Below are positions 34,722-47,307 of a stretch of 64,000 bases of DNA, in pieces. The notes beneath the pieces are model-generated. The model searched no databases and had not been told where the DNA came from. It saw only the letters and a list, made by a program, of their open reading frames with translations. The DNA is taken from positions 1 through 64,000 of the forward strand of contig KN834781.1 of NCBI GenBank assembly GCA_000827265.1, in the 5' to 3' direction. The stretch is from Collybiopsis luxurians FD-317 M1 (lineage: Eukaryota > Basidiomycota > Agaricomycetes > Agaricales > Omphalotaceae). Position 1 is the stretch's first letter. Every line of letters begins with the position of its first letter. Both the position numbers and the translations under genes were made by a program.

Positions 34722-37295
34722 TACGCAGCAGAAGCACCCTCTTCCGAACTTTCAGCTGGCTCTTCTTTGTATCGGGACCACCGATTCGATACGTTACAAG
34801 CATAGCGAGGGTTCCGGTACCAATGCGTCTGGGTGACTCGAAGTGTGGTAACTTCTAGATCATCGCCATTGACGACATCTCCGTGACTTTATTTATGTAC
34901 AGGTCAATGTCCTAGCCATAACAATGAAATGATGCGAATACTCACCAGTCTTTCAAATGGTCAGCCAAGTTCCAGAAACTGTGAGGCTTGTGGCAGTATG
35001 CACAACAGGCAATGGTTTCGGACGAGATAGACTTAGGTTCAGCGGCAACGATTTTGTTCGTGTCTTCACCAAACGAGTTGATTGAGAGATGCTTTAAATT
35101 GAGATGGGAAATTGCGTGATGAGATAGCTATAGGTTTGGTGTGTCAGATATGCAATCGGTATAGAGAAATCTGGATACCTACCACTTGAGGCCACCTTGT
35201 GAAAAGTCGCCCATAGCTCCACTTGTGTCCGACATCCTTGCAACTCGAGCATTCGATTAGAGGGTTCTGCATATGTACATCTTTGGGTGTGGCAGTAGTG
35301 GGATCAAGGGAACAAGCTTCCACAATCATCTTTGCGGCCTGGGAACGGGTTTCGCTAAATTGTACGCGGGTAGAAGACCACGGGCTGTGGGCATTGTAGG
35401 TTGGATGATACCAAGAACTGAAGACGCTCATTCGTTCATCGCTGTGGTCGTCGATTATTCTGCTTCTTATGAGGCATTGATGGTAGAACATCTGAGGGTA
35501 ATGCATTGGTTCGTGGCAACCCCCGCATTCAAAGACACTTGTCGCTAGGAGTAGGTCCGAAGCTGTAGCTGTAGGAACCTTAACCCGCATCTTATCCACA
35601 AGTTGCTGTATTTTTTCGGGTCTCCATTCGTCGATGATACCAGGTAAATGCTCGGAGAGCTTTGATCGAACAATCTCCATGGTGAAAGGGTCTTCGATCG
35701 GTGTGTCCCAAATGAAATCTCGAATTATCCGGTGACTGAGGATATCGCCGTTAGTGGGGAAGGGGTCTCGAAGGTCGGATTCCGCCTGAATCTTGGCATA
35801 TTCTTCCTGGATGAGACGATGACGAGATAACAAGATGGAACGTCGTTCCTTCTCCAGACGTCGCTCCTTGTGATTCGAGAGCATCTCAACTAGTTCGTCC
35901 TTGATGCTGTTCCACCCTAGGAAAAACGCTGGTCAACAGAGGACACGAATACACAAGAAGAGCCATCGTACCATAATCCGTCAGTTTTTTGGTCTGCTTT
36001 ACGAGTTTATGGTGGGAGAAAAGATTCCGCCAGCGAGATTTGTAAGAGCTTCCCTGCTTCATTATGATCTCTGCCTCCTCCCGCCATCCAACCTCTCCTA
36101 GACGTTCAAGAATTCTAGTTAAAAGAATAAGAGAGTTACGCCAGACGAAAGAGACGTCGTTTACTTACGCATCTCTCCTCTTATCACGCAGACCCTGTAG
36201 CTCCTCATCTCGTTTGTCTAACCTGGATTCGTGCCACCTTTCGCAGAGGCGCGCATGCTTCACAATGACGTTACACACACCAAAAAGGAGGACCAAGGCG
36301 ACTTCATTCTCGTACCTCATCCAGTTCATCGCGTTCTTGTCTCTTACGAGCGATCCATTCTTGAAGGGCTTCTTCAGTCTGAAGTGCTCCGAATTCTGCC
36401 TTTAATTTTGCTGCGATTTCATGATTACCCACAACTAGGAAAAGGAGCCTTGGATGAGCATACCAGTAGACGAATACCAATATTATGAACCTGACTTACC
36501 GCTACAATTGAACCACTCGAGAGGTAGTATGTCGTCAGGCAAATCACCTTGCAATTCCTCGTCATGGGCCAATAAAGGAAGGCTTGATGGTGCTGATTAG
36601 CGGCAAGCCATGGTCAAAGATATATGAGATATACGTTGCCTGAGCGCAAATATTGCAGTATCTCATCCTAAAAGTCCAGAAGATATTGTCGCAGCGGCCT
36701 TTATGTCGGCAAACCTAGGTAAATCCAGTCAAATGATGAGATTTTTGGAGGACAAGTTCATGTGCGTACATGACAGTAGGATTCAAAAGCAAGATGAGCG
36801 TATTGCGGTTCGTTCAGATCAGGTGGACAAGGAGGCAACCCTTCAACATTTTCACGAGCTGTGCGCCAAATACTCTCAGAAGTCTTGCTCATCAGAATAC
36901 CGCGAAGATCCTTTGAAGTACGCGCAAGGCGAAGGAGATCTCCCGGATCGAGGTAAGCGAAGATCTTGTACAATTGTTTCATTTTAGTGGAGAGCATCAT
37001 GGGAAAGAAAACTTACTTCGAGAATCACATCGAGCGGAACATCTTTGGCAAGTCTTTCGAGAAGGCCACGTTTTCCTCGAACTTTTCTAAACTGTTCAGG
37101 CATCCGTTGCCTCTTATTACCCCGTTTCACGACAGACCGATCTTTGTGTGCATCAGCTTGACGACGACGGCGGTCGTCCTCTTCTTCTTCTTCATCGTCT
37201 TCCTCCCTGTATCGCTTGAGACCTCTTGAGCTTGCTTCACCAGCGGAGGATGCTATTTTTTCCTTTTCTTGTATACGACGAGAGCGTCGAGCCAT
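34722..37295 (-). CDS. F-box protein, tandem copy B
   Basis: Paralogue of copy A with the same exon plan. Start MARRSRRIQEKEK, acidic stretch, VKRGNKRQRMPEQFRKVRG, F-box IFAYLDPGDLLRLARTSKDL, conserved VCRHKGRC and RMRYCNICA, coiled charged middle, FECGGCHEPMHYPQMFYHQC, and a C-terminal C2H2-like finger after ACCAYCHKPHSFWNLADH. It ends EEGASAA at the stop 34722-34724. The linker between start and F-box is shorter than in copy A. No frame break was found, though not every exon join was verified. Likely an SCF adaptor of the expanded agaricomycete F-box class; the target is unknown. Confidence 0.72.
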
Positions 37296-37364
37296 TTAGA
37301 ACGGTGTTCTAAGTCAAGTGAGACGGCGCTATGATTTTAAAATCCAAGATATTCACACCGCGCC

Positions 37365-37396
37365 CACGTGCACCCAACGGTAGCCGAGATGACTCA
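37365..37396. promoter_or_regulatory. Promoter words of F-box copy B: CACGTG and TGACTCA
   Basis: CACGTG at 37365-37370 and TGACTCA at 37390-37396, about 70-100 nt upstream of the copy B start codon. The words match those upstream of copy A, so the control region may have been duplicated with the gene. Confidence 0.4.
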
Positions 37397-37610
37397 TTGC
37401 AGGGTTGCGTCGAATTTATCCCTGAGACAGCCAAACGCTAGCTTCAAAATCCGACTTCAAAATCCAGGTACCTCAGTACGAATAATCATCATAAACCGCA
37501 CATTAAAGTCAAAACTACAAAAGATATATAAGTACTACTTACGTCGACAAAGAGTCCTTTGCTAGATAATAATACACAAATCGTACCTCCCCCATCTCCA
37601 CACGTCTTCA

Positions 37611-40341
37611 CTATAACGCATCAAAATTAATCGTGTGCGACGCCCTCCTCCTCTCCAGCTCATCTTCTCTCTGATATAAACATAACACCCGTCAGTACGA
37701 ACTTCCCAAAAAAAGAAAAACAACCAACCTTCTCATTCAAATGCAACACAAGCACAATCACCGCCATCAACATCATCCCTACCACCACCGTCACCGTAAC
37801 CCAAGGGATCCACTCCCCAGGCCTCAAAAACAACTCTCTCTTCCACGCCTCGCCCTCCTTCGCCGAAGGTAATATCACAACTTTGGAATTCGGTATCACA
37901 CCTTCCATGTTGATGTAGTGATCGTTCAAGTGGATCGTTGCCCCGACGAAGAGGTTCTCAATGTAGTTGTTCGTACGGCCGAGACCGAAGAAGGAGTAGG
38001 GGGATTGGAGGGAGTGGTAGGACGTTTGAGAGAGTTGGCCGACTGGATGAGCGGGGATATGTGAGTCTTCATTCACACGAGAAAGGAAAGAAATTTGTAG
38101 CTACCTTGGGCAGCTGAACGACGCCCTGACGTATCAAGCACAGTATACTTGTACGAAGCACCCGAGTAACTGACACCAAATGGCTAAAAAAACATCATCA
38201 GCGACCCGAGCCTGAGGGAAAGAAACCAGCATCGTGCTCACATGATATTTTTGCCCATCCTCGGTATAACACCATCCATTATCGCAAGCACCGTTCAGCA
38301 CTACGAGCGCCAATCTAATCAGAACAACACATTTATCAACCAACCCACAGCAGCCACTCACCAATAGCTTTGAGGAAAAAGGCATCATAATAGAAATTAT
38401 TCTGCACAAACAAAATATTACCCTTCCCATCATCCCCCGTTCGTTGAACCATAATATCAAGAGTACCCTGGCAAACAAAGAGCAGTCAGTCATAGGAAAA
38501 AAGAAAAGAAAAAAAAAACAGCACGCACATCCTCATCCATATCCACAAACGAAACCCCCCTCGCATCTGTAATCAAGTCCAAATCCCCAACACCCTTAGT
38601 CGCAACCTGCCATCCCCGTTTCCCCTTCCCATTCTTATCGCACCCCGCAACCCCCGCACTCTTCGAACACGGTACAGAATAAACCATCTTTGGTATCCTC
38701 CCAACCTTCGACCCTGACCCCGAACCAGAAATAATCATCAATATATCCGGGAACCCATCCAAATTCGCATCCCCCAACTTCAGAGAAAGCGGTATAGGCG
38801 GCGAAGCCGTCATATCCTTTACCAGCAATGACGGTGCCGGACCAGACGGGAATAAATCTGATATCGGGAAACTGACAAACGCATCGTTGTTGCTCGTGGA
38901 AGACAAGTCAAATTTGAAGTTGGGATCCGCGACGCAGAGGTTATCCGGTGATCTGCATTTTCGTACGCCTTTTAATACGGATTGTTCGCCGGTGGCGCAG
39001 AGAGGGAGCTGTTGGTTGTAGGCGACGTTGATACGGCAGTTGGAGCCAAGGCCTGAGGAGGTTGAGACGGTGCTGCAGGTAGGAAATACCATGTCGATAG
39101 TTCCGTCGCGGTCTGAATATGCTCGTCAAATTAGAAAAAAAAAAAAAACTTAGGGTGCCGTACCAACATCTGCAAAAGTTATCGACTGGATACCAGAGGG
39201 TAAACTTCCCTGCTGAGCCAGCGTAAATCCTTCATCCTTGTTATTAATCCATATCTGAAACGACTTTCCCCCATCGCAAACAAGAAAGACATCTAGTTAC
39301 AGCCAAAGTCAACCGCCATTCAACACTCAAAACAACACACAAACTCACCCGCTAGACAATCCCCGTCCAAATCTACCACCGCATTACTATGAGGATTCGC
39401 AATGTGACATTGGGTACCATGGAACGGCGGATCAGCCCTATGACCCGAATGTCAGCTAATAACGAAAAAGACCGTCAGACAAAACGACTACGTACATTTC
39501 AAATAAAGGCGACTTCTCCTGAGACGCGTTCCACACGTTCTTCCACGCCTGGAACGGCGCTGACGGGGTATGCCGTTCCGAGTCGGGTGTTATCCCCAAC
39601 AGGTCAATCTTCATGTCTCCATTCAGGTCGAGAGGTATAGGCTGAGGTAGTGTCGACGATTCAAGCGTAAAGACATTGTCAACATCTAAGTAGGAAAGGT
39701 GAGGGAGCACAAGTTCGTTCATGCATTCCAAGTAAAGATATTCGTGTACGCACCGAAGCCTCCTTGAGTAAGAGCAGGATATACATGATGCTCCAACGTC
39801 CGTAAAGTAAACAAATCCCCGCTCATCACGAGCAAATCGAGCTTTCCGGAATGCGTAAAGTCTCCAGGGACTACATTGTACACGAGCGTATGATGTTTGA
39901 CTGAAGACGATTTTTGAAATGTGTATGCCTCTAAAAACCAACCAAAGCAAAAGAACCGAATGTAATGTGAGCAGTTGCAATGATATCTGACGCGCAAAAG
40001 AAAACAAAAAAAGACACGCACCATGATTCCACAAATAAACATCCAACGTCCTCTCATCACTTCCAAGCATTAACGCATCTAAACTTATTCCTATTCCCTC
40101 AATCCACCGACAACATTAAAACCAGTACACAAACCACATACAATTGGTCCCCATTAAAATCACCAAAAGCTACTACGCGTCCTGGGCCTGTTAACCCCAT
40201 GGGACCAGCCTGGACGAGTGAGTTTCCACTGAATCGTTTGGGTTCGAAGGGCCATATGGCATGGGATGTTGATGGTAGGAAAGCAAGGAAAGAGAGTAAT
40301 AACGTGGGTAGCGAGGATTTACATCGCCAAGGACGACGCAT
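37611..40341 (-). CDS. TIP/ITFG1-like FG-GAP membrane protein
   Basis: Homologue of the T-cell immunomodulatory protein (TIP, ITFG1) family: a secretory-pathway type I membrane protein with an integrin-alpha-like beta-propeller. The start at 40341 gives MRRPWRCKSSLPTLLLSFLA, a signal peptide. FG-GAP/calcium-loop-like repeats follow: VAFGDFNGDQ, IPLDLNGDMKIDLLG, VVDLDGDCLADVFLV, LKLGDANLDGFPDILM and FVDMDEDGTLDIMV. The C-terminal luminal part has QSPYSFFGLGRTNNYIENLF, typical of the family, before a membrane helix (WIPWVTVTVVVGMMLMAVIV) and a short cytosolic tail ending INFDAL (stop 37611-37613). About ten small introns are inferred from frame switches with GT-AG borders. It appears intact. 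The role in fungi is not well known; trafficking or cell-surface function is plausible. Confidence 0.85.
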
Positions 40342-40643
40342 GGTGAGGGTAGCAAGCTGAAAGTTGAGCGCTGTCTGCAAATCCTAGCTTGGACTGACAC
40401 AGCCACTGGAATTAGACGCCCAAAGTCAAACCGACTGAATCAGATTTTATTAGATGGATACATATTCTCAGTCTATTCTCTCTACTGTACTCATATAAAC
40501 CAAGAATACATCGAATGTTCCATGAACCAATTATCAAACCTTTAATCTAAAATGCATCGTCGAGAAAGAAAAATTTTGGTCCGAAGGAGTGTTTGTATGT
40601 GTGGGTATGTACTGTAATAAGTATACGTGTTCTTCTAATAGCT

Positions 40644-42438
40644 CTAGAGTTCTCCACGACCAATTGTAACAACCTGAAAAGAAGAACAAGAACACATCAT
40701 CAACATTCGTATCCAAAAGTGCAGCCTCGACAACCCAAAGAAATGTCACCCACCTTGAACCCAATTTTGGTCAATTTTGCCGCATCCACAAGTAACCGTC
40801 CATCAAACACAAACGCAGGCTTATTCATACTCTGATAAACCACCTCCCAATCAATCTCCTTAAACTCTTTCCATTCCGTAGCAATAACAACCGCTTCGGC
40901 GCCTTTACATGCTTGCATAGAGGAAGAGCAGATTCGGACTTGTTTTTTGACTGATGAAAAGGATTAGGTAGTCAAGTTGAGTGTATAGACAATGTAGGAC
41001 GGATATGAACGTACTCGTCTCGAGAGGAAGCTCTGGGCTAGCCTCAGACAGGTCCTGCCAGATCTGAGACTCTTCAACCTGGGGATCGTAAAGGTTAACA
41101 TTGGCCCGCTCTTTTTGGAAATCGCGGATGAGCGAGATGGCCGCAGATTCACGAGTATCCCCGGTGTCTGCCTTGAAAGCGAAACCAAGTACAGCAATAT
41201 GCTTTGCAGACCGTTTTCCGTCAATATCGCAACATAACAACCGTAAGGAGAAAAAACAACACAAACCTTGCCCGTGATCGTATTGAACAGCGTATCAACA
41301 ACCCTCTTACTGAATCTCGACTTTTGATACTCATTCATCTCCACGACCTGTCTCCAATATGCCGCAACCTCTGGCAAATGCAGACTTTCACTCAGATACA
41401 CAAGATTGAGGATATCCTTCTGGAAACACGATCCACCGAAACCGACACTCGCTTTGAGGAATTTCGGTCCGATGCGGGTATCATGCCCTACGGCATGAGC
41501 CACTTCATCGATATTGGACCCGGTGGCTTCGCAGATAGCGGAAAGTGCATTGATGGAGGAAATACGCTGAGCGAGCATAGCATTGGCCGCAAGCTTGGAA
41601 AGCTCAGAGGACCACAAGCCCACTGTGAGAATCCGTTCGCGACTGCATATTCAAACGCGGGATATCAAATCAGTACTTTTAAAGACCGGAAATACTTTTA
41701 CGTGAAACTCACGGCACCCAATGCGCATAAATGTCGGCTAAAGACTGACAGGCCTCCAGACCTTCAGGAGTTTGTAAAGACCCGATAAGAACACGGTCTG
41801 GATTGTGCAAGTCCGGGATTGCAGTTCCCTCCGCCAAGAATTCGGGGTTGGAGAGAATGTCGAAGCGGCAGTTGGGTTTGGCGTTGGCTTCGAGGATGAC
41901 ACGCATGGACTCGGCTGTACGACATGGAACAGTCGATTTTTCGACGACGATCTTGTTGGAGTTGGCGACCGCGGCGATTCGGCGCGTAGCGAGTTCGACG
42001 TAGCTAGATAATATGTTAAAAAGATCAAAGTCGGAGTTGAAAAGCCGTACTTTAGGTCAGCAGCAAACCCAGCCCCGACACCGCTCTTCTTGGTCGGCGT
42101 GTTGACACTGACAAAAATGAGATCTGCTTCTTGGATGGCTTTGTCGACGTCGGTAGAGAAAAAGAGATTCCTTCCACGACAAGATTTTACGACATCTTCC
42201 AGCCCAGGCTCGTAAATTGGAAGGTGAAAGTCCTTGTCATTCCAAGCGTTGATCCTGGCTTCGTTGATATCGACGATGGTCACGGTAATATCGGGACATC
42301 TCTGAGCAATGACAGCACAAGTTGGACCGCCTGATTGCTCTCTCAGTAAATGGTACCGAGCTCGAAGTGCTTTTGTAAATACTCACCGACGTATCCAGCA
42401 CCGATGCAGACGATTTTCTTTACTTTGACGGGGGACAT
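40644..42438 (-). CDS. UGDH: UDP-glucose 6-dehydrogenase
   Basis: Oxidises UDP-glucose to UDP-glucuronate with 2 NAD+, feeding UDP-xylose and glucuronic acid-containing glycans. The start [18 protein letters not shown] includes the NAD-binding glycine motif, completed across the first intron. Further motifs are [13 protein letters not shown], the region [15 protein letters not shown], the catalytic-cysteine motif [30 protein letters not shown] and a C-terminal domain ending [19 protein letters not shown], then VTIGRGEL (stop 40644-40646). Total about 470 aa with five or six introns. Divergent from V-ATPase subunit a, with 141 nt between the start codons. The gene appears intact. Confidence 0.93.
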
Positions 42439-42579
42439 GGTGGTAGGAAAGAGAGAGGACGTGCAACACTGATTCGGATCGAGAACGGAAAGCAACGCGT
42501 TGTTTGTCCTTGTTTGAAATCAAAGCCGTCTGACACAAACTGCGAATTGCCAGAATAGTCAAACTCATCCTGCGCAATA
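42439..42579. promoter_or_regulatory. Bidirectional promoter, UGDH / V-ATPase subunit a
   Basis: The two start codons face away from each other with 141 nt between them, so both core promoters and 5' UTRs must fit in or overlap this stretch. No clear TATA box is seen. Confidence 0.6.
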
Positions 42580-45500
42580 ATGTCAGACGAATACCCCAGT
42601 CTGCTCCGTGAGTCTCAGTCATTTTCTCAATTTATTTCATTGGATATTCAAGTCTTGTCAGGTTCGGAGCAGATGAGCTTGGTACAGCTCTTTGTACCCA
42701 CAGAAGTAGCCCATGACACTGTAGCTGAGCTAGGTGAATTGGGAGATGTTCAGTTCAAAGATGTACGTCTCAGTTTCCTTCAAATTCCTTCAAAATGTTC
42801 ATTAGTTTTTCTTCCAGCTCAACCCAAATGTTAACCCCTTCCAACGCTCCTTCGTCGGCGAAATCCGTAGAATCGACGAAATGAGTCGTCGAGTCCGCTT
42901 CTTTGCTACTCAAATCCAGCAAGAACAGGATGTCATACCCATCCGTCCTCTGTACGATTCAGCCCCTTTAATCACAACCGGCCCCAGAGCTGCGCAGACC
43001 ATAGACGAGCTCGACGTAACCCTCTCTGCACACGAACAGCGCTTGCTTCAAATGAACGACAGTTACCAGAAACTGAGCGAGAGAACCAGAGAACTCATCG
43101 AAGCTCGTCATGTTTTACGAGAGACCGCCGTGTTTTTCGACAAGGTTGGTTTCTCCTATCTCTTCCGAATCATTCCTCCCTTTAACATTGTATCAGGCTC
43201 ATGTTCAGCAAACGGATATCAGAACCTCTTTTGACGACTCTTCCGCTCCTTTGCTTCAACATGACGACCGCGAAGCCTTGTACTCGACTGGTGCAAGTGG
43301 CCAGTTTGACTTGGAGTCAGTGTTTCAACCTCTCCTTGTAACCCTATCCTTACCGGATTCCTTGCAGATTCGTAGCCGGCACTATCGACCGAGCCCGTCT
43401 CCCAACTTTTGAACGTGTCCTCTGGCGTGTCCTCCGCGGCAACCTCTACATGAACCACACCGACATCGTCGAACCCTTCACAGACCCCGTCACCGGCGCT
43501 GAAACTCGCAAGAACGTCTTCATCATCTTTGCCCACGGCGACGCCCTCCTCGCCAAGATCCGCAAAGTTGCCGAATCCATGGGTGCCACTCTCTACCCCA
43601 TTGACGCCAACGCCGACAAACGTTCCGACTCGTTGCGCGAAGTCGAAGGACGTTTGGAAGATTTGCAGAATGTCCTGTATAACACCAGCGCGAGTCGTAG
43701 GACCGAGTTGGTCAAGATTGGGGAGAGTTTGAGGGTTTGGCAGGATGTAGTTAGGAAGGAAAAGTTGATTTATGAGACGTTAAATTTGTTCAATTATGAT
43801 GTGAGGAGGAAGACGCTTATTGCTGAAGGGTGGGTCCCTACTAGGGATATCACCAATATTCAGATGGCGCTTCGTCATGCTACGGTGCGTATCCGTATCC
43901 CCCCAGTCCACTAAAACATTTGTCCTTATTGGCTCGTTTTAGGAGGAATCCGGAACCAGTGTCCCTCCCATCTTGCACGAGCTTCGTACTCACAAGACTC
44001 CACCCACTTTCCACCGAACGAACAAGTTTACAGAAGGGTTCCAAACGATCATGGACAGCTATGGTATTGCCGGATACCAAGAAGTCAACCCTGGTCTCTT
44101 CGCTGTGATTACCTTCCCGTTCTTGTTCGCGGTCATGTTTGGTGATATCGGTCACGGTATCATCATCTTTGTCGCTGCGCTTTATATGATTCTCGGCGAG
44201 CGCAGATTGGCTAGGATGGATCTCGGAGAGATTGTTGGTCAATTTTTCTAGCAAGTCGCGCTCCTCTACTTTCCTCACAACGTGTTTCCTAACTGTTGTC
44301 TTGCAGCGGCCGTTATATTATTCTCCTCATGGGTCTCTTTTCCGTTTACACTGGTCTCATGTACAACGACATCTTTTCCAAGTCTCTTCATATCTGGCAC
44401 TCTGCCTGGGACTTTGTCCAGAATGGAGATAGGCTTGTGGGTGTTGATACTGGACACCGATATCCCTTTGGTTTGGATCCTGGCTGGCACGAAGCTGATA
44501 ACAGTCTTGTCTTTATCAACTCGTACAAGATGAAGATGTCCATCGTTCTCGGTGTTATTCACGTACGTGTAGTGACGCTGTTTGACCCCGCTTCCTAGCT
44601 GATTCTAATTCGTCGTCTTCCAGATGACCTTTGCCCTCTGCCTCCAACTCCCCAATCACTTCCGGTTCAAACGCTCCCTCGACATTTGGGCGAACTTTAT
44701 CCCCCAAATGATCTTCCTCCAATCCATCTTCGGCTACCTCGTCATCTGCATCCTATACAAATGGTCCGTCGACTGGTCCACCACGTCCACCTCCCCGCCC
44801 TCGTTACTCAACATGCTCATCAACATGTTCCTCTCCCCCGGACACGTGGACAAGAGCGAGCAGCTGTACAGGGGCCAGCCGTTCGTGCAGCTGGTGCTGT
44901 TGTTGCTGGCGGTGGTGTGTGTGCCGTGGTTGTTGGTGACGAAGCCGTATTTTATGTGGAAGGATATGCAGAAGATTAAGAGGCAGGGGTATGTGAGCAT
45001 TGCGGGAGATGGGGAGGGGGGGAGGGGGAGGGACAGTTCGGATGATGCGCTTGAGGGTGAGGAGGAGGGGAATGGGAGTGGGGGGGCTGTGGTTGAGGAT
45101 GGGGAGGATGGGGAACATGTGAGTGTGATGCGCATGCGCTTTTTTCCTTTTCATTCTTGTTCACCAGACTGATTCGCTTTTAGGAACAACACGACTTTAG
45201 CGAAGTCGTCATCCACCAAATTATCCACACCATCGAATTCTGCCTCGGATGTATTTCGCATACGGCTTCGTACCTTCGTCTCTGGGCGCTTTCGCTTGCA
45301 CACGCGCAGCTTTCGGAGGTGTTGTGGAGTATGACGCTCGAGGCGTTCCTCGAGCCGGTGGGAGTGGCGGGGTGGATTGCGTTGATTTTGATAACGGTGT
45401 TTTGGTTCATCGCGACGGTGTTTGTTTTGTGTCTTATGGAGGTCGGTTTTCCGGTTTCCTTTTGGTTTTACGCTGACGTTTTTACGTTTATTCATTTGTG

Positions 45501-45725
45501 CTGACTCGACGTTGCTTTGCTTGCTCGGCTTAGGGTCTTTCGGCATTCTTGCACGCCCTTCGTTTGCATTGGGTCGAAGCGAATAGCAAGCATTTCGAAG
45601 GTGGCGGTATTGTACGTGACGCTCTTATCTTTGATTCCTTCTCGTTCTTGTCGCTTACTAACTTGCTTGGTTGACGACAGGCGTTCAATCCTCTTACGTT
45701 TGCCAACCCAGATTTGAAGGAGTAA
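42580..45725 (+). CDS. VPH1: V-type ATPase V0 subunit a
   Basis: Large membrane subunit of the vacuolar H+-ATPase; it forms the proton half-channels against the c-ring. Exon 1 (42580-42607) is MSDEYPSLL, then a 54-nt intron gives [11 protein letters not shown]. The cytosolic N-terminal half has [20 protein letters not shown] and [13 protein letters not shown], a coiled stalk and [18 protein letters not shown]. The membrane half has [49 protein letters not shown] and the essential-arginine helix [20 protein letters not shown]. The end is [14 protein letters not shown] (stop 45723-45725). A Gly/Glu-rich acidic loop lies at about 45000-45130 in the usual variable loop. Around 830 aa with small introns, as expected. 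Whether it is the vacuolar or the Golgi isoform is not decided. Confidence 0.93.
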
Positions 45726-46132
45726 GAGTAGGGAGTAGACTTTGCACTCATTTTTCCTTTTTTTTTTCCGAGCAAGCAAAGACTCTTTCTCCCAGCATGA
45801 ATTTCGAGTACATTACTAAATAGCATACATACCCTGTCGTAGCTATAGGCTGTAGGCTGTAACTTTTTTTCACAAGGTCTCTGTGTTCTAGACCTGCGAA
45901 TAATATAAAGTGTTTTTATGGAAAGTTTATAGAATATTTCATCAAATATCGATAACAACAATTGCTCGAATAGAAAGCAGGGAGGAGTGTGACGGAGAAA
46001 AAAAAAAAAACAAAGGAAACGAAGGAGCAGCAGCCGCCGACCGACCGACCAACCGACCAACTAACTGACGATGACGATACCACTGTATATGCAACACACC
46101 CACATGCACGCACACACGCACCCCTCGGACCC
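45726..46132. other. Tail-to-tail intergenic, V-ATPase a and eIF4E
   Basis: Convergent 3' flanks. AT-rich 3' UTR-like sequence and a purine run (about 45996-46010) are seen, along with a degenerate CCGACCGACCAACCGACCAAC repeat near 46038. No gene is supported. Confidence 0.5.
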
Positions 46133-47307
46133 TCATACGATAATCTTCCTTCCCGTCTTTCCCTTCTTCTCCGAATCCTTGTGAGAAAGAAACTCAACCT
46201 CGGTTGCCAAGGGGCCCGCGAGTTTGGCACTTTCCTGATATCCCAACACGCTCGTCTTGAAATGTCGCCCGACACCCTCGATCCGCTCTTTCAACCCCGC
46301 ATCGTCATCCGACATACCCGGCGCGAGCCTCGTCCATATCGAAATACGGTAGAATTGCGGACGGGTGGAGACGATGACGCCGGTGATGAGCGAGGTGGGG
46401 GGTGGGGAGCCTGCGGGGGAATCCTCGTTGTTGGTGAGTGAGGAATCGAAGGTTTCTCCTATTGCGGCTAGCATCTGTGAGGCTAGTTTAGCGGGGAGAG
46501 GGCGCAGATGTTACGCGAGTAAGCTAGCAAGCGACGTACTGTGTATAACCACATCTTGTCTACATTACTTCTGTTCTTATCTTTAGGTAGCTGAATGCTC
46601 CACTTTCCACCGTTCTTATTAGCTTCGTCTTCCCATGCGGGGATAATGCCTTCCTGTAAAGCGAAATAAAGCACGACGGTGAGTCATGGAATTGAATGGA
46701 GATGAAAGAAAAATTGACCTTGAAGAGATAATAGTTGGCTTTCTGAGGTAACGCTGAGGGCGGTACGATGTTATTGTAAAGCCTGACGTCAAGATTAGCC
46801 GGTTGTAGCGCCAAAAAAAAATAGTGAATGACTGACCCCCAAAATTCCTCTACACTGTCAAAACTAATGACTCGTTTGATATCCTCCATCCAGCCTTGGG
46901 CAGCGGCAACGCCGGGCGTCTGGGGCATAGGCCCAGGTGTAGGGGGAACAGCAGAACTCGGAGTCTGAGGTAGATTCCGGTTCTTGGTCATAGGTGAATC
47001 GAACCAGAGAGTCCATGGAGAGAACAGGGGATGCTAAATGAGAATGAAATTGTCAACAAAATCGGAAGTAAAAAAAGAAAGAAAAGAAGGAAAAAAAATT
47101 TCATACCTTGACATTGAAATTCTTAGGATCATTAAAAACGGTCCTTATCCCTTCGGCCTGTGCCTCCATACTAATTTCCTGAATTTCACCTAGCTCTGTA
47201 TTTTCGGCATCGTTCTCGTTTGCGGTCGCGGCGGCATTATCTGCCATGGCCGCAGAGAGCGCAGCTCTGGTTGCAGCAAGGGCTGGACCGGTCAAACTAG
47301 AAGCCAT
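46133..47307 (-). CDS. Translation initiation factor eIF4E (cap-binding)
   Basis: Binds the mRNA 5' cap and recruits eIF4G. Five exons on the minus strand. The N-terminal Ala/Asn/Glu-rich region (MASSLTGPALAATRAALSAA) precedes HPLFSPWTLWFDSP, the conserved core start. Then come VEEFWGLYNNIVPPS, the cap-binding segment IIPAWEDEANKNGGKW with Trp-Glu, and WLYTMLAAIGETFD. The last exon ends in a Lys-rich tail, KGKTGRKIIV (stop 46133-46135). A Pro/Thr/Gln-rich insertion (LPQTPSSAVPPTPGPMPQTP) sits between the first core strand and the next helix, longer than in yeast eIF4E. Intact by eye. Long and class I-like, but isoform assignment is open. Confidence 0.88.

Noticed and set aside
44734..45164. 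Minus-strand open frames rich in Pro, Ser and His
   Set aside because: Antisense shadows of the Gly/Glu-rich loop of V-ATPase subunit a.
45530..46275. Minus-strand open frames of up to about 176 codons between V-ATPase a and eIF4E
   Set aside because: They overlap the V-ATPase 3' exons and 3' UTRs, have biased composition and no motif.
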